DNA of 64,000 bases. It comes from an uncultured Dorea sp. Lineage in GTDB: Bacteria > Bacillota > Clostridia > Lachnospirales > Lachnospiraceae. Of this stretch, positions 1 to 8,742 are shown piece after piece (within the stretch, counting starts at the first letter, position 1; each line of letters opens with the position of its first letter). The position numbers and the translations under genes are program-made. The notes beneath the pieces were generated by a model that did no database searches, had not been told where the DNA came from, and saw only the letters and a program-made list of their open reading frames with translations. The stretch lies in NCBI GenBank assembly GCA_910584615.1, contig CAJUAM010000011.1:14543-78542 (forward strand), read 5' to 3'.

Positions 1-262
1 CTTGCGCAATCTCTTCCGTCCCCTTTTCTGAACTTCCAAAATTGATTCCTTTATCTCCCGCGATTTTAATCCCCACCGCCAGCACAAGACATGCTGCCAG
101 CAATCCTCCGGCACGGTATATCCTTTTGTTTTTCATCCCGCTTTTCTTTCCTTTTTCCTCTAATGAGCTTTCAATCTGCTCTGGCATAAGGCTTTTTGGT
201 ACTTTGACCTCTTTCGTCTTCTCTTCTATCGTCTTCAGAATATCCTGTTCTCTTTTTTCCAT
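1..262 (-). CDS. Sigma-factor-linked membrane protein, N-terminus only
   Basis: Only the first 87 codons are inside the window; the gene runs off the left edge. ATG at 262 is preceded by an AGGAAAGGGG-type ribosome site, 15 bases after the stop of the sigma factor, so the two are co-transcribed. The N-terminus is acidic and basic, with a motif VKVPKSLMPEQIE followed by a single membrane segment at about residues 46-64 (GGLLAACLVLAVGIKIAG). This architecture is seen in clostridial proteins encoded right after ECF sigma factors, some with a C-terminal beta-propeller or other extracytoplasmic domain. An anti-sigma or signal-sensing role is inferred from position; the missing C-terminus decides the family. 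Confidence 0.6.
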   Translation of the reverse strand, partial: MEKREQDILKTIEEKTKEVKVPKSLMPEQIESSLEEKGKKSGMKNKRIYRAGGLLAACLVLAVGIKIAGDKGINFGSSEKGTEEIAQ

Positions 263-277
263 AAAGATACCCCTTTC

Positions 278-763
278 CTACTCCAATATAGATTCCATCT
301 TTTCCAATGCACGGCTTCTCTTTGAACGCACTGTATTCGGATTCAGATTCAGTGTACTTCCGATTTCTCTGCTGTTATAACCGCCAAAGACTGAGAGAGC
401 CACAATTTCCTGCTCCTCAGAAGACAAAACGAAGAATGCTTTCCTCACATCTAAAGCAATCCCATAGTCCGGCATCTGTACAGAGACTCCAGAAATCTTT
501 TCCACTTCTCTTTCCTCCTGCTTCTGTCTGTTTCCCGATTCTTTCAGCTTTTTTTTACATGTATTGGCCAGAATCGTAAACATCCAGCTTTTAAACGCAG
601 TTTCTTTTTGCAGCTTACGGATATTTTCATACGCCGCAAGCACGGATTCACTTACCGCATCCTCTGCATCCTGCACATTTTTCATCCGGCACAGCGCAAA
701 GCGGTAGAGATCTTTATAAATCTCTTCGTACATCCGCGCAAATTTTTTTGCATCACATCTCAT
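278..763 (-). CDS. ECF-type RNA polymerase sigma factor
   Basis: 161 residues with the two ECF domains. Region 2 is at about residues 8-72 (YEEIYKDLYRFALCRM, then DAEDAVSESVLAAYENI and a WMFTILANTCKKKL end). Region 4 is at about 108-155 (LSSEEQEIVALSVFGGYNSREIG, TVRSKRSRAL helix-turn-helix). A GTG at 778 would add five residues, but GGAGG lies seven bases before the ATG at 763, so 763 is preferred. The following gene is the membrane partner. Its target promoters cannot be read from the window. Confidence 0.85.
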   Translation of the reverse strand: MRCDAKKFARMYEEIYKDLYRFALCRMKNVQDAEDAVSESVLAAYENIRKLQKETAFKSWMFTILANTCKKKLKESGNRQKQEEREVEKISGVSVQMPDYGIALDVRKAFFVLSSEEQEIVALSVFGGYNSREIGSTLNLNPNTVRSKRSRALEKMESILE

Positions 764-921
764 ATCCTTTCCTCCCACTGATATATTCTGGCATCGGCTT
801 GTGCAGATATTGAAATAAAGTTTAACATGAAACTAACTATCATGTAAAATATTGTATATTTATAAGAGTAAAAAAAATGGGAAACTGTTGCATTAGAAAT
901 GAAGAAATTTATTTTCGCAGA

Positions 922-946
922 AAATCGGCCCGGAAGAATCCGGGCC
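922..946 (-). terminator. Terminator of the sugar operon
   Basis: Perfect 8-bp stem GGCCCGGA/TCCGGGCC with a 4-base loop at 927-946. Read on the minus strand it is followed by GATTTT. It lies about 30 bases past the dhaL stop. A T-run on the other side (after 948) means it may also work rightward. Confidence 0.7.
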
Positions 947-976
947 TGTACTTTTTTACTTTGGCAAAACCAGGTA

Positions 977-1621
977 TTATTCTGACAGCAGTTCGATCAT
1001 CCCGTCTGCCATCGTCTGCAAAATAATACAGCAAGATGCAGCTCCGGCATCCAGCACACCCCTTGAACGTTCTCCTAGCCTGCTGGAACGTCCGAATTTT
1101 GCCACAATATCTTTTGTAGAATCTCTTCCCTTTTCAGCCGCTGCCTTCATCTCTTCAAGAGCTGCCTGAAAATCCTTGCCGGATTCCGCTGCTTCCTTTA
1201 AGACATCCACTGCAGGTGATAATGTATCTACCAATGTTTTATCCCCGACTTTCGCCTCTATGATATCGCACAATCCCGCGAAGCCTGCTGTCATCATGTC
1301 AGAAAGAACCTCTAAAGTAATTTCCTCCGCCTCTTCTCCCGCTTCCGCCATATCCATGAAAATCGTACCATATATAGGTCCCATAGAGCCGCCGATTTCA
1401 TTCAGCAGGATTGTTCCCAGTTCATCTAAACCTTCTGTAAAACTAATATCTGCATCTTTGAATCTGTCCTTGAACACGGAAAACCCTTTATTCATGTTCA
1501 TTCCATGGTCTCCGTCCCCGATCAGCCCATCTATATCTCCAAGATAATCTTTATTACTCTGTATTCCTTCTACCATTTTTAATAATACAGATTTACCATT
1601 CCTGTTTCTGAATCCACTCAT
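977..1621 (-). CDS. dhaL: Dihydroxyacetone kinase subunit DhaL-like
   Basis: 214 residues, the usual DhaL length. The nucleotide/Mg-binding Asp cluster is visible as DGLIGDGDHGMNM near residues 31-43, followed by GGSMGPIYGTIF and the late DAGAASC helix. In the family DhaL carries ADP or ATP and transfers phosphate to the keto sugar bound covalently on DhaK. Start at ATG 1621, with AGGAGG seven bases ahead; the open frame extends further upstream into dhaK but without a better site. It follows dhaK by 10 bases and is the last gene of the operon. No DhaM phosphotransferase subunit is present here, so the phosphoryl donor (ATP or a DhaM encoded elsewhere) is open. Confidence 0.85.
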   Translation of the reverse strand: MSGFRNRNGKSVLLKMVEGIQSNKDYLGDIDGLIGDGDHGMNMNKGFSVFKDRFKDADISFTEGLDELGTILLNEIGGSMGPIYGTIFMDMAEAGEEAEEITLEVLSDMMTAGFAGLCDIIEAKVGDKTLVDTLSPAVDVLKEAAESGKDFQAALEEMKAAAEKGRDSTKDIVAKFGRSSRLGERSRGVLDAGAASCCIILQTMADGMIELLSE

Positions 1622-1631
1622 AAAAAACCTC

Positions 1632-2627
1632 CTAAAGCTGTTTAAGCCCCATACTGTACGCCGGCATATCAATCAGTTCCTTTAACTCTTCGTCAAGCTT
1701 CATAACAGTCAGTGTTGCTCCCATCATTTCCAGAGATGTAAAATAATTTCCCACATATGCTTTATATGTTTTGATCCCCTTTTCTTTTAAAAGCTTATCA
1801 ATCTCATCATATAACACATACAGTTCCATAACCGGCGTAGCGCCAAGTCCGGACACAAGTACCGCGACTTCATCACCCTTTTCAAACGGATAATCCGGCA
1901 GCACAACATCAACCATCCTCTTTGCCATGTCTTTCGCGCTCTCTAACTGGCACACCTCAATCCCCGGCTCACCGTGATGCCCGATTCCCACTTCCATAGT
2001 TCCTTCTTTGATCTCAAAATTCGGATGCCCTACTGCCGGAAGGGTACACGGCGAAAGTCCGATCCCTACGCTTCTCGTATGATCGATAGCCTTCTGGGCC
2101 GCATTGATCACCTCGTCTAAGTCCCCACCTTTTGCCGCCTTTGCGCCTCCGACTTTCCACATCAATACTTCTCCGGCTACACCTCTTCTTTTCTCTCTCT
2201 GATCCCCCGGGGCCGATGCGACATCATCATTAGCAACTACAGTCTTTACAGTTATTCCGGCTTTTTTTGCCATCTTGACTGCCATTTTTACATTCATGTT
2301 GTCTCCGGAATAATTCCCGTACAGACAGGCAACACCTTTTCCCTGATCCGCCGCCTTAAACGCATCTAAAAATGCTGCTGCCGTTGGAGATGAGCAGATT
2401 TCTCCTACTGCCGCCGCATCACAGAGATTTTTTCCGACATATCCGATGAATGCGGGTTTATGCCCGGAGCCTCCTCCTGTTACCACCCCGACTTTCCCTT
2501 CTGGTATATCCTTTGCTTTAACTACTCTTTTATTTTCCGTTGCTTCCACAATTTCTGCATGTGCCTTTAAAAATCCCTGCAGCATTTCATCTACAATATC
2601 GTCTGGATTATTTAATATTCTCTGCAT
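1632..2627 (-). CDS. dhaK: Dihydroxyacetone kinase subunit DhaK-like
   Basis: 331 residues. DhaK landmarks are GGGSGHKPAF near residue 52, NYSGDNMNVKMA near 105, and IGHHGEPGIE, whose second His corresponds to the residue that forms a hemiaminal with the substrate carbonyl. The family phosphorylates dihydroxyacetone; close relatives act on tetruloses such as erythrulose, so the exact substrate is not fixed by the sequence. ATG at 2627 has AAAGGAG ahead. It sits between the PMI-like cupin and dhaL in an operon with an ABC importer and a sugar isomerase, which suggests it traps a short keto sugar made by that pathway. Confidence 0.85.
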   Translation of the reverse strand: MQRILNNPDDIVDEMLQGFLKAHAEIVEATENKRVVKAKDIPEGKVGVVTGGGSGHKPAFIGYVGKNLCDAAAVGEICSSPTAAAFLDAFKAADQGKGVACLYGNYSGDNMNVKMAVKMAKKAGITVKTVVANDDVASAPGDQREKRRGVAGEVLMWKVGGAKAAKGGDLDEVINAAQKAIDHTRSVGIGLSPCTLPAVGHPNFEIKEGTMEVGIGHHGEPGIEVCQLESAKDMAKRMVDVVLPDYPFEKGDEVAVLVSGLGATPVMELYVLYDEIDKLLKEKGIKTYKAYVGNYFTSLEMMGATLTVMKLDEELKELIDMPAYSMGLKQL

Positions 2628-2683
2628 TTTATTCTCCTTTACTTTAAATGGCGCATAATCAAACAGATCATGCGCCGTTGTTA

Positions 2684-3880
2684 TTAGACAGTTTTCGGTA
2701 CTTCAACATTGTTATTTGCAAAATTCTGAAGAATAACTAATGGCTGATATGTACTTGTATTTTTAATTTTAACACCGTTCTTCGCCGCCGTTTCAGATAC
2801 AAAGAACTCATCGCCCGTGATATCTCCGTAACGCACAAGTTCCGGCGCCTCACATTCAAACGCTCCGAATGCGCCGTGTCCCTGAACAACCAGCGCGCAG
2901 TAACATGCCTGATCTGTAAGTACATATTCCTTCCCGGGCAGCACGGTAACTTCTTTTGCCGCAACCCAGTCATTCGCATACGCAACCCACTTTTCAACTG
3001 CTTCTTCGGATTCATTCTTAAGCTTTGGCACTCTGAAATACGTCTCCTTGTAATCCGGCCTTGTGCTTTCTTCCCAGTCAATCTGGTTAAAGATTGCTTC
3101 CAGATCATTCTTTTCTTCTTCCGGCGCGCAGTCTGTGAGAAGATTATGAGGATTCACTTCTCCCATTGTCACATTTTCCATAATAGTATTGACATCACTG
3201 TTCCACTGCGGTTCAAATGTCACAAGAGAAGCTGGTGCATGGATGACACCTGCCGGTGTATACCAGCCGGTACCCAGCTGGATACGGTATGCTCTGGATA
3301 ATTCTGTAATACGTGTATCTTTCTTATCATAATCCTCCAGACATTTCATAACCTGTTCTTTTGTCGTAGACGGATCAAATCCAAAATATGTAAGCGGCAT
3401 TCTTCCAAGATAGCTGCAATTATACTGAGGCGGAAAATAATATGCTTCCGGCTTGCCATGCATCCCTATTTTATTCGCTTTTTCTTCCGTAAGATGCAGA
3501 TGATGGAAAAGCGGCTTATCATAATCATACAATTTCGCGAATGTAGGCCATGTTCCATAACGCTCCATCAAGGACGCACCGATCAGCTCCGCGCCCAGTT
3601 CATCAACATAATCCTTAAACAGACGCAGCGTTTTCGTCTCCTCATCTTCTAAAACATAGCTCATCCCTTCGTTTTCTCCGGTTTTCGGTCCATTTAACGC
3701 CTTTGCGAGGGAGCCAAGCCACCGTTCACAGATGCCCCCTCTGTCCATTCCCAGCGCATAATAGTCATCCGGATGAAGCCTGAGTCTCTTTCCCGGCTCA
3801 TTGAATCCTCTTGGAACCCATGTCGGCGCCAGATGCAAAATACCATTTCCCTGTTCAAATACTTCTTTTATTGCCGGCAT
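2684..3880 (-). CDS. Type I mannose-6-phosphate-isomerase-like cupin
   Basis: 398 residues with the metal-ligand pattern of class I phosphomannose isomerases: HHLHL at 126-130, KPEAYYFP at 143-150 and GVIHAP at 211-216. In that family this site interconverts an aldose and a ketose (or their phosphates) on a zinc ion. The protein departs from manA in length and surroundings, so I call it PMI-like and leave the substrate open. ATG at 3880 lies nine bases after the GGAGG that overlaps the end of the aldo/keto reductase gene; a TTG one codon earlier is possible. It is part of the eight-gene sugar operon. Confidence 0.75.
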   Translation of the reverse strand: MPAIKEVFEQGNGILHLAPTWVPRGFNEPGKRLRLHPDDYYALGMDRGGICERWLGSLAKALNGPKTGENEGMSYVLEDEETKTLRLFKDYVDELGAELIGASLMERYGTWPTFAKLYDYDKPLFHHLHLTEEKANKIGMHGKPEAYYFPPQYNCSYLGRMPLTYFGFDPSTTKEQVMKCLEDYDKKDTRITELSRAYRIQLGTGWYTPAGVIHAPASLVTFEPQWNSDVNTIMENVTMGEVNPHNLLTDCAPEEEKNDLEAIFNQIDWEESTRPDYKETYFRVPKLKNESEEAVEKWVAYANDWVAAKEVTVLPGKEYVLTDQACYCALVVQGHGAFGAFECEAPELVRYGDITGDEFFVSETAAKNGVKIKNTSTYQPLVILQNFANNNVEVPKTV

Positions 3881-3884
3881 CAAT

Positions 3885-4877
3885 CTAATCCTCCCTGTAT
3901 GGTGGTGTCAGGAATTCTTTTCCTACTTGAACCGGAACATGTTTCGCAACGATATCTTCCATTTCCTGACACTGTTCTTTGGTCAGACTCCATCCCATAA
4001 CACCTGGTATATTATCAAGCTGCTCCGGAGTTCTTGCTCCCCAGAGGGCACAGGAAACACCTTTATCCAAAACCCATCTTACTGCGAGTTCAGAAACGGA
4101 TTTTCCAAACTGCTCTGCATATTCTTTCAATGCGTCAACAGCGGCAATATGGTTTTTGAAATTCTCACCCTGGAATTTCGGATCGTCTTCATTTCTCATA
4201 TCGCCTTCACGGAACTTCATGCCCACATAATATTTTCCTGAAAGCAGCCCTCTGCATAAAGAACTATAAGCTATGACGTTGATGTCATTTTCTAAGCAAT
4301 AAGGGATCTGATCCTCGAACAGCTTATTTTCCAAAATATTATATGATGGCTGCAGCGTATGGATCGGCGCCGTCTTCCTCCATTCATCCATCTGCGCATT
4401 AGACATATTGGACACTCCAATCGCGCGGATTTTTCCTTCATTCACTAATTCCTGCATTGTACCTGCAGTCTCAGCAAAAGGAACCTTGATATCCGCCCAA
4501 TGTATCTGATATACATCAATATGATCTGTTTTTAATCTCTTAAGGCTAAGCTCCACTTCTTTGCGGATCGTCTCCGGACGGCAGTCGCGGTACGCGTTTC
4601 CATTCTCATCCCAGCTAAGACCGCATTTGGTAGCCAGAACTACTTTATTTCTGCGTCCTCCATCAGAAAGTGCTTTGCCGACTACTTCTTCCGAATGTCC
4701 GCAGCCGTAGATCGGCGCTGTATCGATTACTGTAATTCCCATATCAACTGCTTTATGGATTGTACGGATCGCTTCGTCCACATTTGTTTCGCCCCAGTTA
4801 GCTCCGCCAATCGCCCATGTTCCAAGTCCTACTCTGGAAAGCTCCAGACCTTCTGCCTGTGTTTTAATATATTCCAT
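3885..4877 (-). CDS. Aldo/keto reductase
   Basis: 330 residues, an NAD(P)H-dependent TIM-barrel oxidoreductase. The catalytic tetrad is visible as Asp52 and Tyr57 (IDTAPIYG), Lys84 (VVLATKCG) and His126 (DVYQIHWAD). The C-terminal cofactor-binding part WGARTPEQLDNI is present. It resembles the bacterial AKR group acting on sugars and small aldehydes. In this operon it could oxidise or reduce the imported sugar or polyol, or an aldehyde split from it. Its stop is almost joined to the next gene (TAG, one base, TTG ATG), so the two are translationally linked. Confidence 0.85.
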   Translation of the reverse strand: MEYIKTQAEGLELSRVGLGTWAIGGANWGETNVDEAIRTIHKAVDMGITVIDTAPIYGCGHSEEVVGKALSDGGRRNKVVLATKCGLSWDENGNAYRDCRPETIRKEVELSLKRLKTDHIDVYQIHWADIKVPFAETAGTMQELVNEGKIRAIGVSNMSNAQMDEWRKTAPIHTLQPSYNILENKLFEDQIPYCLENDINVIAYSSLCRGLLSGKYYVGMKFREGDMRNEDDPKFQGENFKNHIAAVDALKEYAEQFGKSVSELAVRWVLDKGVSCALWGARTPEQLDNIPGVMGWSLTKEQCQEMEDIVAKHVPVQVGKEFLTPPYRED

Positions 4878-4893
4878 AATAACCTCCTGATTT

Positions 4894-5874
4894 TTATTTT
4901 GTTTCGGTTTTTTTCGTTCTGTCTATACTGATAAATACTGCAAGCACAAGCACGCAGCCCTTTACAATACTCTGAAGATATGGTGATAATCCCATCATAT
5001 TCATACCATTACTCAAAATCTGGATGATAAAGGCTCCCAAAATCGTTCCGCCTATACCTCCTACGCCACCCGAAAGGGGAGTTCCTCCCACTACAACCGC
5101 AGCGATCACATCTAATTCAAAGCCTTCGCCCAGCGTTGCAGTAGCCGCAAGTACACGAGCACTCTGTAAGAGACCGGCAATACCAAACATGGTCCCCGCC
5201 CACATATATACCAGAACCTTGGTCTTTACTACCTTGATTCCCGCCAGCTCTGCCACTCTTTCGCCGCCTCCGATCGCTCTTGCTTCCTTTCCGAAAGGTG
5301 TTTTTTCAAGAATAATATACGAAACGATTACGATAAGAACCATAAAAATAGCCGTATTAGGTATTCCGAAAAAGCTTCTTCCTGAAAAAACTGTAAGAAA
5401 TTTCTCATCATTGATCTGGATCGGTACGCCCTGTGTTAAGATCAATACCACACCTCTTAGCGCCGTCAAAGAACCCATAGTTGCTATAAAGGAAGGAACC
5501 CGTCCGATCGCGAATACGACTCCATTGATCAATCCGCAGAGAGCTCCCGCAAGGATCGCGAATACAAACGCGAACACTCCAAATTGCGGAACAGTCAATG
5601 CTGTGACTACAGCAGAGAACGCGAGCACCGAACCCACAGACAGGTCAATCGATCCCGTCATGATAACAAAAGTAGCTCCCATTCCAGATACAAGCAAAGT
5701 AACAACCTGCACTAAAATGACAGTGAAGTTATTCCATGAAAAAAAGCGTTTATTCATCATTCCAAATACAATACACATAACTACAAGAAAAATAATCGGG
5801 AAATAATCACGGAATGACTTATTCCTTAATTTATCTTTCCAGCCGTTGTTGTTTACTGCCATATTTTCTTCCAT
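4894..5874 (-). CDS. Ribose-type sugar ABC transporter permease
   Basis: 326 residues, mostly hydrophobic, of the RbsC/AraH (CUT2) family. About eight to ten membrane segments follow a basic N-terminal tail. Family signatures include GMGATFVIMTGSIDLSVGS near residue 65 and AAVVVGGTPLSGGVGGIGGT near 260. It forms the membrane channel with the ATPase encoded just upstream. ATG at 5874 has AGGAGGAG eight bases ahead; a second ATG four codons later is possible. It follows the ATPase by 24 bases. Confidence 0.92.
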   Translation of the reverse strand: MEENMAVNNNGWKDKLRNKSFRDYFPIIFLVVMCIVFGMMNKRFFSWNNFTVILVQVVTLLVSGMGATFVIMTGSIDLSVGSVLAFSAVVTALTVPQFGVFAFVFAILAGALCGLINGVVFAIGRVPSFIATMGSLTALRGVVLILTQGVPIQINDEKFLTVFSGRSFFGIPNTAIFMVLIVIVSYIILEKTPFGKEARAIGGGERVAELAGIKVVKTKVLVYMWAGTMFGIAGLLQSARVLAATATLGEGFELDVIAAVVVGGTPLSGGVGGIGGTILGAFIIQILSNGMNMMGLSPYLQSIVKGCVLVLAVFISIDRTKKTETK

Positions 5875-5898
5875 ACGTTTATCTCCTCCTCGCTTTTT

Positions 5899-7377
5899 CT
5901 ACAGCATATATGTAATCATACTTTCTTCTGTCGGTGTCTCATCAAATTCATACATCTTGCTTATCTCGCCGCGCCGCAAAATCATCGTCCGGTCACTCAC
6001 TCCAATAAGCTCTCCTAAATCTTCGCTAAGCATAAGGATCGACATCCCTTCTTTGGCAAGCTCGCTGATAACTGTATAAATTTCAAGACGGGCTCCAACA
6101 TCTATACCGCGGGTAGGATTATTTAACAAAAGTATTTTGGGATTCGTGGCAAGGCATTTTGCAATAACTACTTTCTGCATATTTCCGCCGCTCAGAGAAT
6201 CACACGGCATCTCACAGGAGTTGGTTTTAATTGTTACCTTTTGTATCATTTCATTCGCGACTTTTGTCTCCTTCGCCTGATCAGTCAAAATCCCTTTTTT
6301 CTTCATCGCCCCCATATTAATGTTATCTTTAATAGAAAACGTTGTGATCAGGCCTTCTATCGTACGTTCACCGGGCAGCATGGAAAATCCGTTTTTCATT
6401 GCATCATGAGGATTTTTATGTGCATACTCTGTATTTTCTACCCATATCTTTCCGGCGGTCTCTTTTTCATCCCCATAAATAATACTTAAAAGCTCATCTC
6501 CGCCAGCTCCTTTTAAGCCGCCGATTCCAAGGATCTCTCCCTTATGAAGTTCAAAGGTTACGTCCTTTAACTGACCGCCGCACGATAACCCTTCTACCTT
6601 CATAGTTATTTCATCAGATAAAACTTCTTTTTTGTCAGGATAAATTGCAGATAATTTTCTTCCGACCATCAATTGCTGTATTTCATCCTGTGTTATATCT
6701 TTAATCTTTTTATCTGCAACCCATCTGCCATCCTTCATAACAGTCGCTGTATCAGCAAGTTCAAAGATCTCATTCATATGATGTGTGACAATCCCGATCG
6801 CCATGCCTCTTTCTTTCAGCCTCTTTACTATATTTAAAAAGGCCTTTACTTCATTATAATTAAGGAATGCTGTTGACTCATCAAAAAAGATCACCTTAGG
6901 ATCGTATGCAAGACCTCTTGCAACCTCTATCGTCTTCCACTGTCCCAGATTTAACGACTGAATAGGGTCTGTAGCTTTAAAGTCCACCCCGATATCATCC
7001 AATATCTTCTGTGCCGCGCTATTTAGCTTTTTACGGTTAATAAGGCCAAGCGGCGTCCTAAACTCTCTCAACCTGTTAATAAATATATTTTCTGCAATGC
7101 CTAAGTATGGATTAATTGTCGTCTCCTGAAATACATAAGCCACTCCTTCAGTCGCCGCCTGTACATAGTTCTCCGGATTAAACGGCTTATCATCAAGATA
7201 AACTTCTCCGGAATCTCTTTTATGGATTCCGGAAACTATTTTCAACAGTGTCGATTTACCTGCTCCGTTTTCACCTACGATTGCCCGAATTTCACCTGCC
7301 GCAAACCTGACACTAACATTGTCTACCGCAACCGTCGGACCAAATCTTTTACTTACATTTTTAACAGTAAAATCCAT
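5899..7377 (-). CDS. Ribose-type sugar ABC transporter ATPase (two ABC domains)
   Basis: 492 residues, the double-ATPase layout of RbsA/MglA. Domain 1: Walker A GENGAGKSTLLK, a variant signature SLNLGQWKTIE and Walker B VIFFDEST. Domain 2: degenerate Walker A GLKGAGGDELL, intact signature LSGGNMQKVV and Walker B-like ILLLNNPTRGIDVGA. This asymmetry is normal for the family, where only one site hydrolyses ATP well. A GTG three codons upstream is in frame, but AGGAG lies eight bases before ATG 7377. It follows a hairpin after the binding-protein gene, which should lower its expression relative to that gene. Confidence 0.93.
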   Translation of the reverse strand: MDFTVKNVSKRFGPTVAVDNVSVRFAAGEIRAIVGENGAGKSTLLKIVSGIHKRDSGEVYLDDKPFNPENYVQAATEGVAYVFQETTINPYLGIAENIFINRLREFRTPLGLINRKKLNSAAQKILDDIGVDFKATDPIQSLNLGQWKTIEVARGLAYDPKVIFFDESTAFLNYNEVKAFLNIVKRLKERGMAIGIVTHHMNEIFELADTATVMKDGRWVADKKIKDITQDEIQQLMVGRKLSAIYPDKKEVLSDEITMKVEGLSCGGQLKDVTFELHKGEILGIGGLKGAGGDELLSIIYGDEKETAGKIWVENTEYAHKNPHDAMKNGFSMLPGERTIEGLITTFSIKDNINMGAMKKKGILTDQAKETKVANEMIQKVTIKTNSCEMPCDSLSGGNMQKVVIAKCLATNPKILLLNNPTRGIDVGARLEIYTVISELAKEGMSILMLSEDLGELIGVSDRTMILRRGEISKMYEFDETPTEESMITYML

Positions 7378-7404
7378 TCGTCCCACTCCTTATCCATATT
7401 TTAG

Positions 7405-7449
7405 AAAAGGGATTGATGTGTGCCTTCGGGCACACATACTATCCCTTTT
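7405..7449 (-). terminator. Hairpin between binding-protein and ATPase genes
   Basis: Two stacked stems, AAAAGGGAT/ATCCCTTTT outside and TGTGTGCC/GGCACACA inside, closed by a UUCG tetraloop. On the minus strand it ends in CCCTTTTCT. Being inside the operon, it most likely acts as a partial terminator or as a 3' stabiliser of the binding-protein mRNA, giving more binding protein than membrane components. This is common in ABC operons. Confidence 0.75.
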
Positions 7450-7486
7450 TTAAACACTATTTACTTCCAAATTCCGTCTCCGTCTG

Positions 7487-8659
7487 TTATTTATAAGAAA
7501 GTGCCGGCGGCTCCGGAGCAGCATCCTTGTTAAATGTACGTGAATACTCATGTGCATCATAAGGAGGCAGGAAATCTACGAATACGGATAAGAAATCATC
7601 TACATCATCCTGGAATACCGGAATTGGTGTAAGCTTAACATTTCTGTCTGACGGAAGATCAAATCCATTTAAGTAATCGCACATCATAGTTACAGCAAAA
7701 GCTCCCTGCAGCCAATGTCCGCCAACATCAAACAGCATATCTCCCTTTTTCACGCTGTTTACATTTTCTTCGTTCAGATCCATACATACGATCTTAATAT
7801 CTTCGCCTGGCTTGTAGCCTAAAGAACTAACCGCCGCAAGGACACCTGTACCAGTTCCGCCGTTTGCAGCCCAGATTCCTTTAATATCCGGATTTCCCTG
7901 TAATAAGGACTCTGTAACTTCCTGTGATTTGTCACGGACAAAGTCGCCTGTAACTTCACCGGCAATCGTTATCTTCTCACCCTTGTCTGTATATTCTTTA
8001 TATGCTCTCTCAAAACCAGCACGTCTGTCTACAGCTACCGTAGATCCTGCGGTACCGTTTACTACACCGACGATCTTTTCGCCTTTGTCATTTGCTTCCA
8101 TTCCGTCAAAGAGCGCGCATGCCATCTGATATCCTGACTCTTCATCAGAAGGTCCGATAAATGCAAGGTAGTTATCATATCCTTCTTCGCCCGGCGCGAT
8201 ATCCGGAATATAAGCATCGATTATAATGACCGGAATATTTGCTGTCTTCGCAGTTGCCAGACATTTTGGCCCCATATCAAAATACGCGACAAAAATCAGT
8301 CCGTCGATTCCCGAATTACATGCGGTCTCAATATACTCTGCACATTTGTCTGAACTGTCCTCACAGTTATAAGTTGTTAATTTAATACCTTCTGTCTCCG
8401 CTGTCTGCTCAGCTAATGTCAAACAGTTTTTCCAGAATTCGTGTCCTAAAGACGGCAGAATAATTGCAAAATGCAAATCATCCTTCGCTGCGCTTCCATC
8501 TGCCTGAAGCTGCTGAACTCCTGCCTCGGCCTCGGTCTTCGCTTCCGTTTCTGTTCCCGTCGTTTCTTCCTTCGAAGTTTCTTCTTTACCTCCGCAGCCG
8601 ACAACCAGGCCCGCAACCATTGTCAGGCACACTAATACTGCAATTAATCTCTTCTTCAT
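7487..8659 (-). CDS. Sugar-binding lipoprotein of ribose-type ABC transporter
   Basis: 390 residues. A basic n-region, hydrophobic stretch and lipobox LVVGCGG give a lipidated Cys at residue 22. A low-complexity Glu/Thr linker (residues 25-50) follows, then a type I periplasmic-binding fold (DLHFAIILPSLGHEFWKNC; GIDGLIFVAY; GNPDIKGIWAANGGTGTGVL) of the RbsB-like group. It captures the substrate outside the membrane. ATG 8659 has AGGAGG seven bases ahead; a TTG one codon earlier is too close to it. The sequence does not identify the ligand. Confidence 0.92.
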   Translation of the reverse strand: MKKRLIAVLVCLTMVAGLVVGCGGKEETSKEETTGTETEAKTEAEAGVQQLQADGSAAKDDLHFAIILPSLGHEFWKNCLTLAEQTAETEGIKLTTYNCEDSSDKCAEYIETACNSGIDGLIFVAYFDMGPKCLATAKTANIPVIIIDAYIPDIAPGEEGYDNYLAFIGPSDEESGYQMACALFDGMEANDKGEKIVGVVNGTAGSTVAVDRRAGFERAYKEYTDKGEKITIAGEVTGDFVRDKSQEVTESLLQGNPDIKGIWAANGGTGTGVLAAVSSLGYKPGEDIKIVCMDLNEENVNSVKKGDMLFDVGGHWLQGAFAVTMMCDYLNGFDLPSDRNVKLTPIPVFQDDVDDFLSVFVDFLPPYDAHEYSRTFNKDAAPEPPALSYK

Positions 8660-8742
8660 CAAGTTCCCTCCTTTTTATGGTTCATGTTTTCTATTTGTAT
8701 CTGGCCAGATGACAAATCTTTCTCATATGTACGCCTAACTCT

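Noticed and set aside
5024..5806. Plus-strand open frame of 260 codons
   Set aside because: Fully antisense to the sugar permease gene; Thr/Pro/Ile-rich shadow of a hydrophobic protein.
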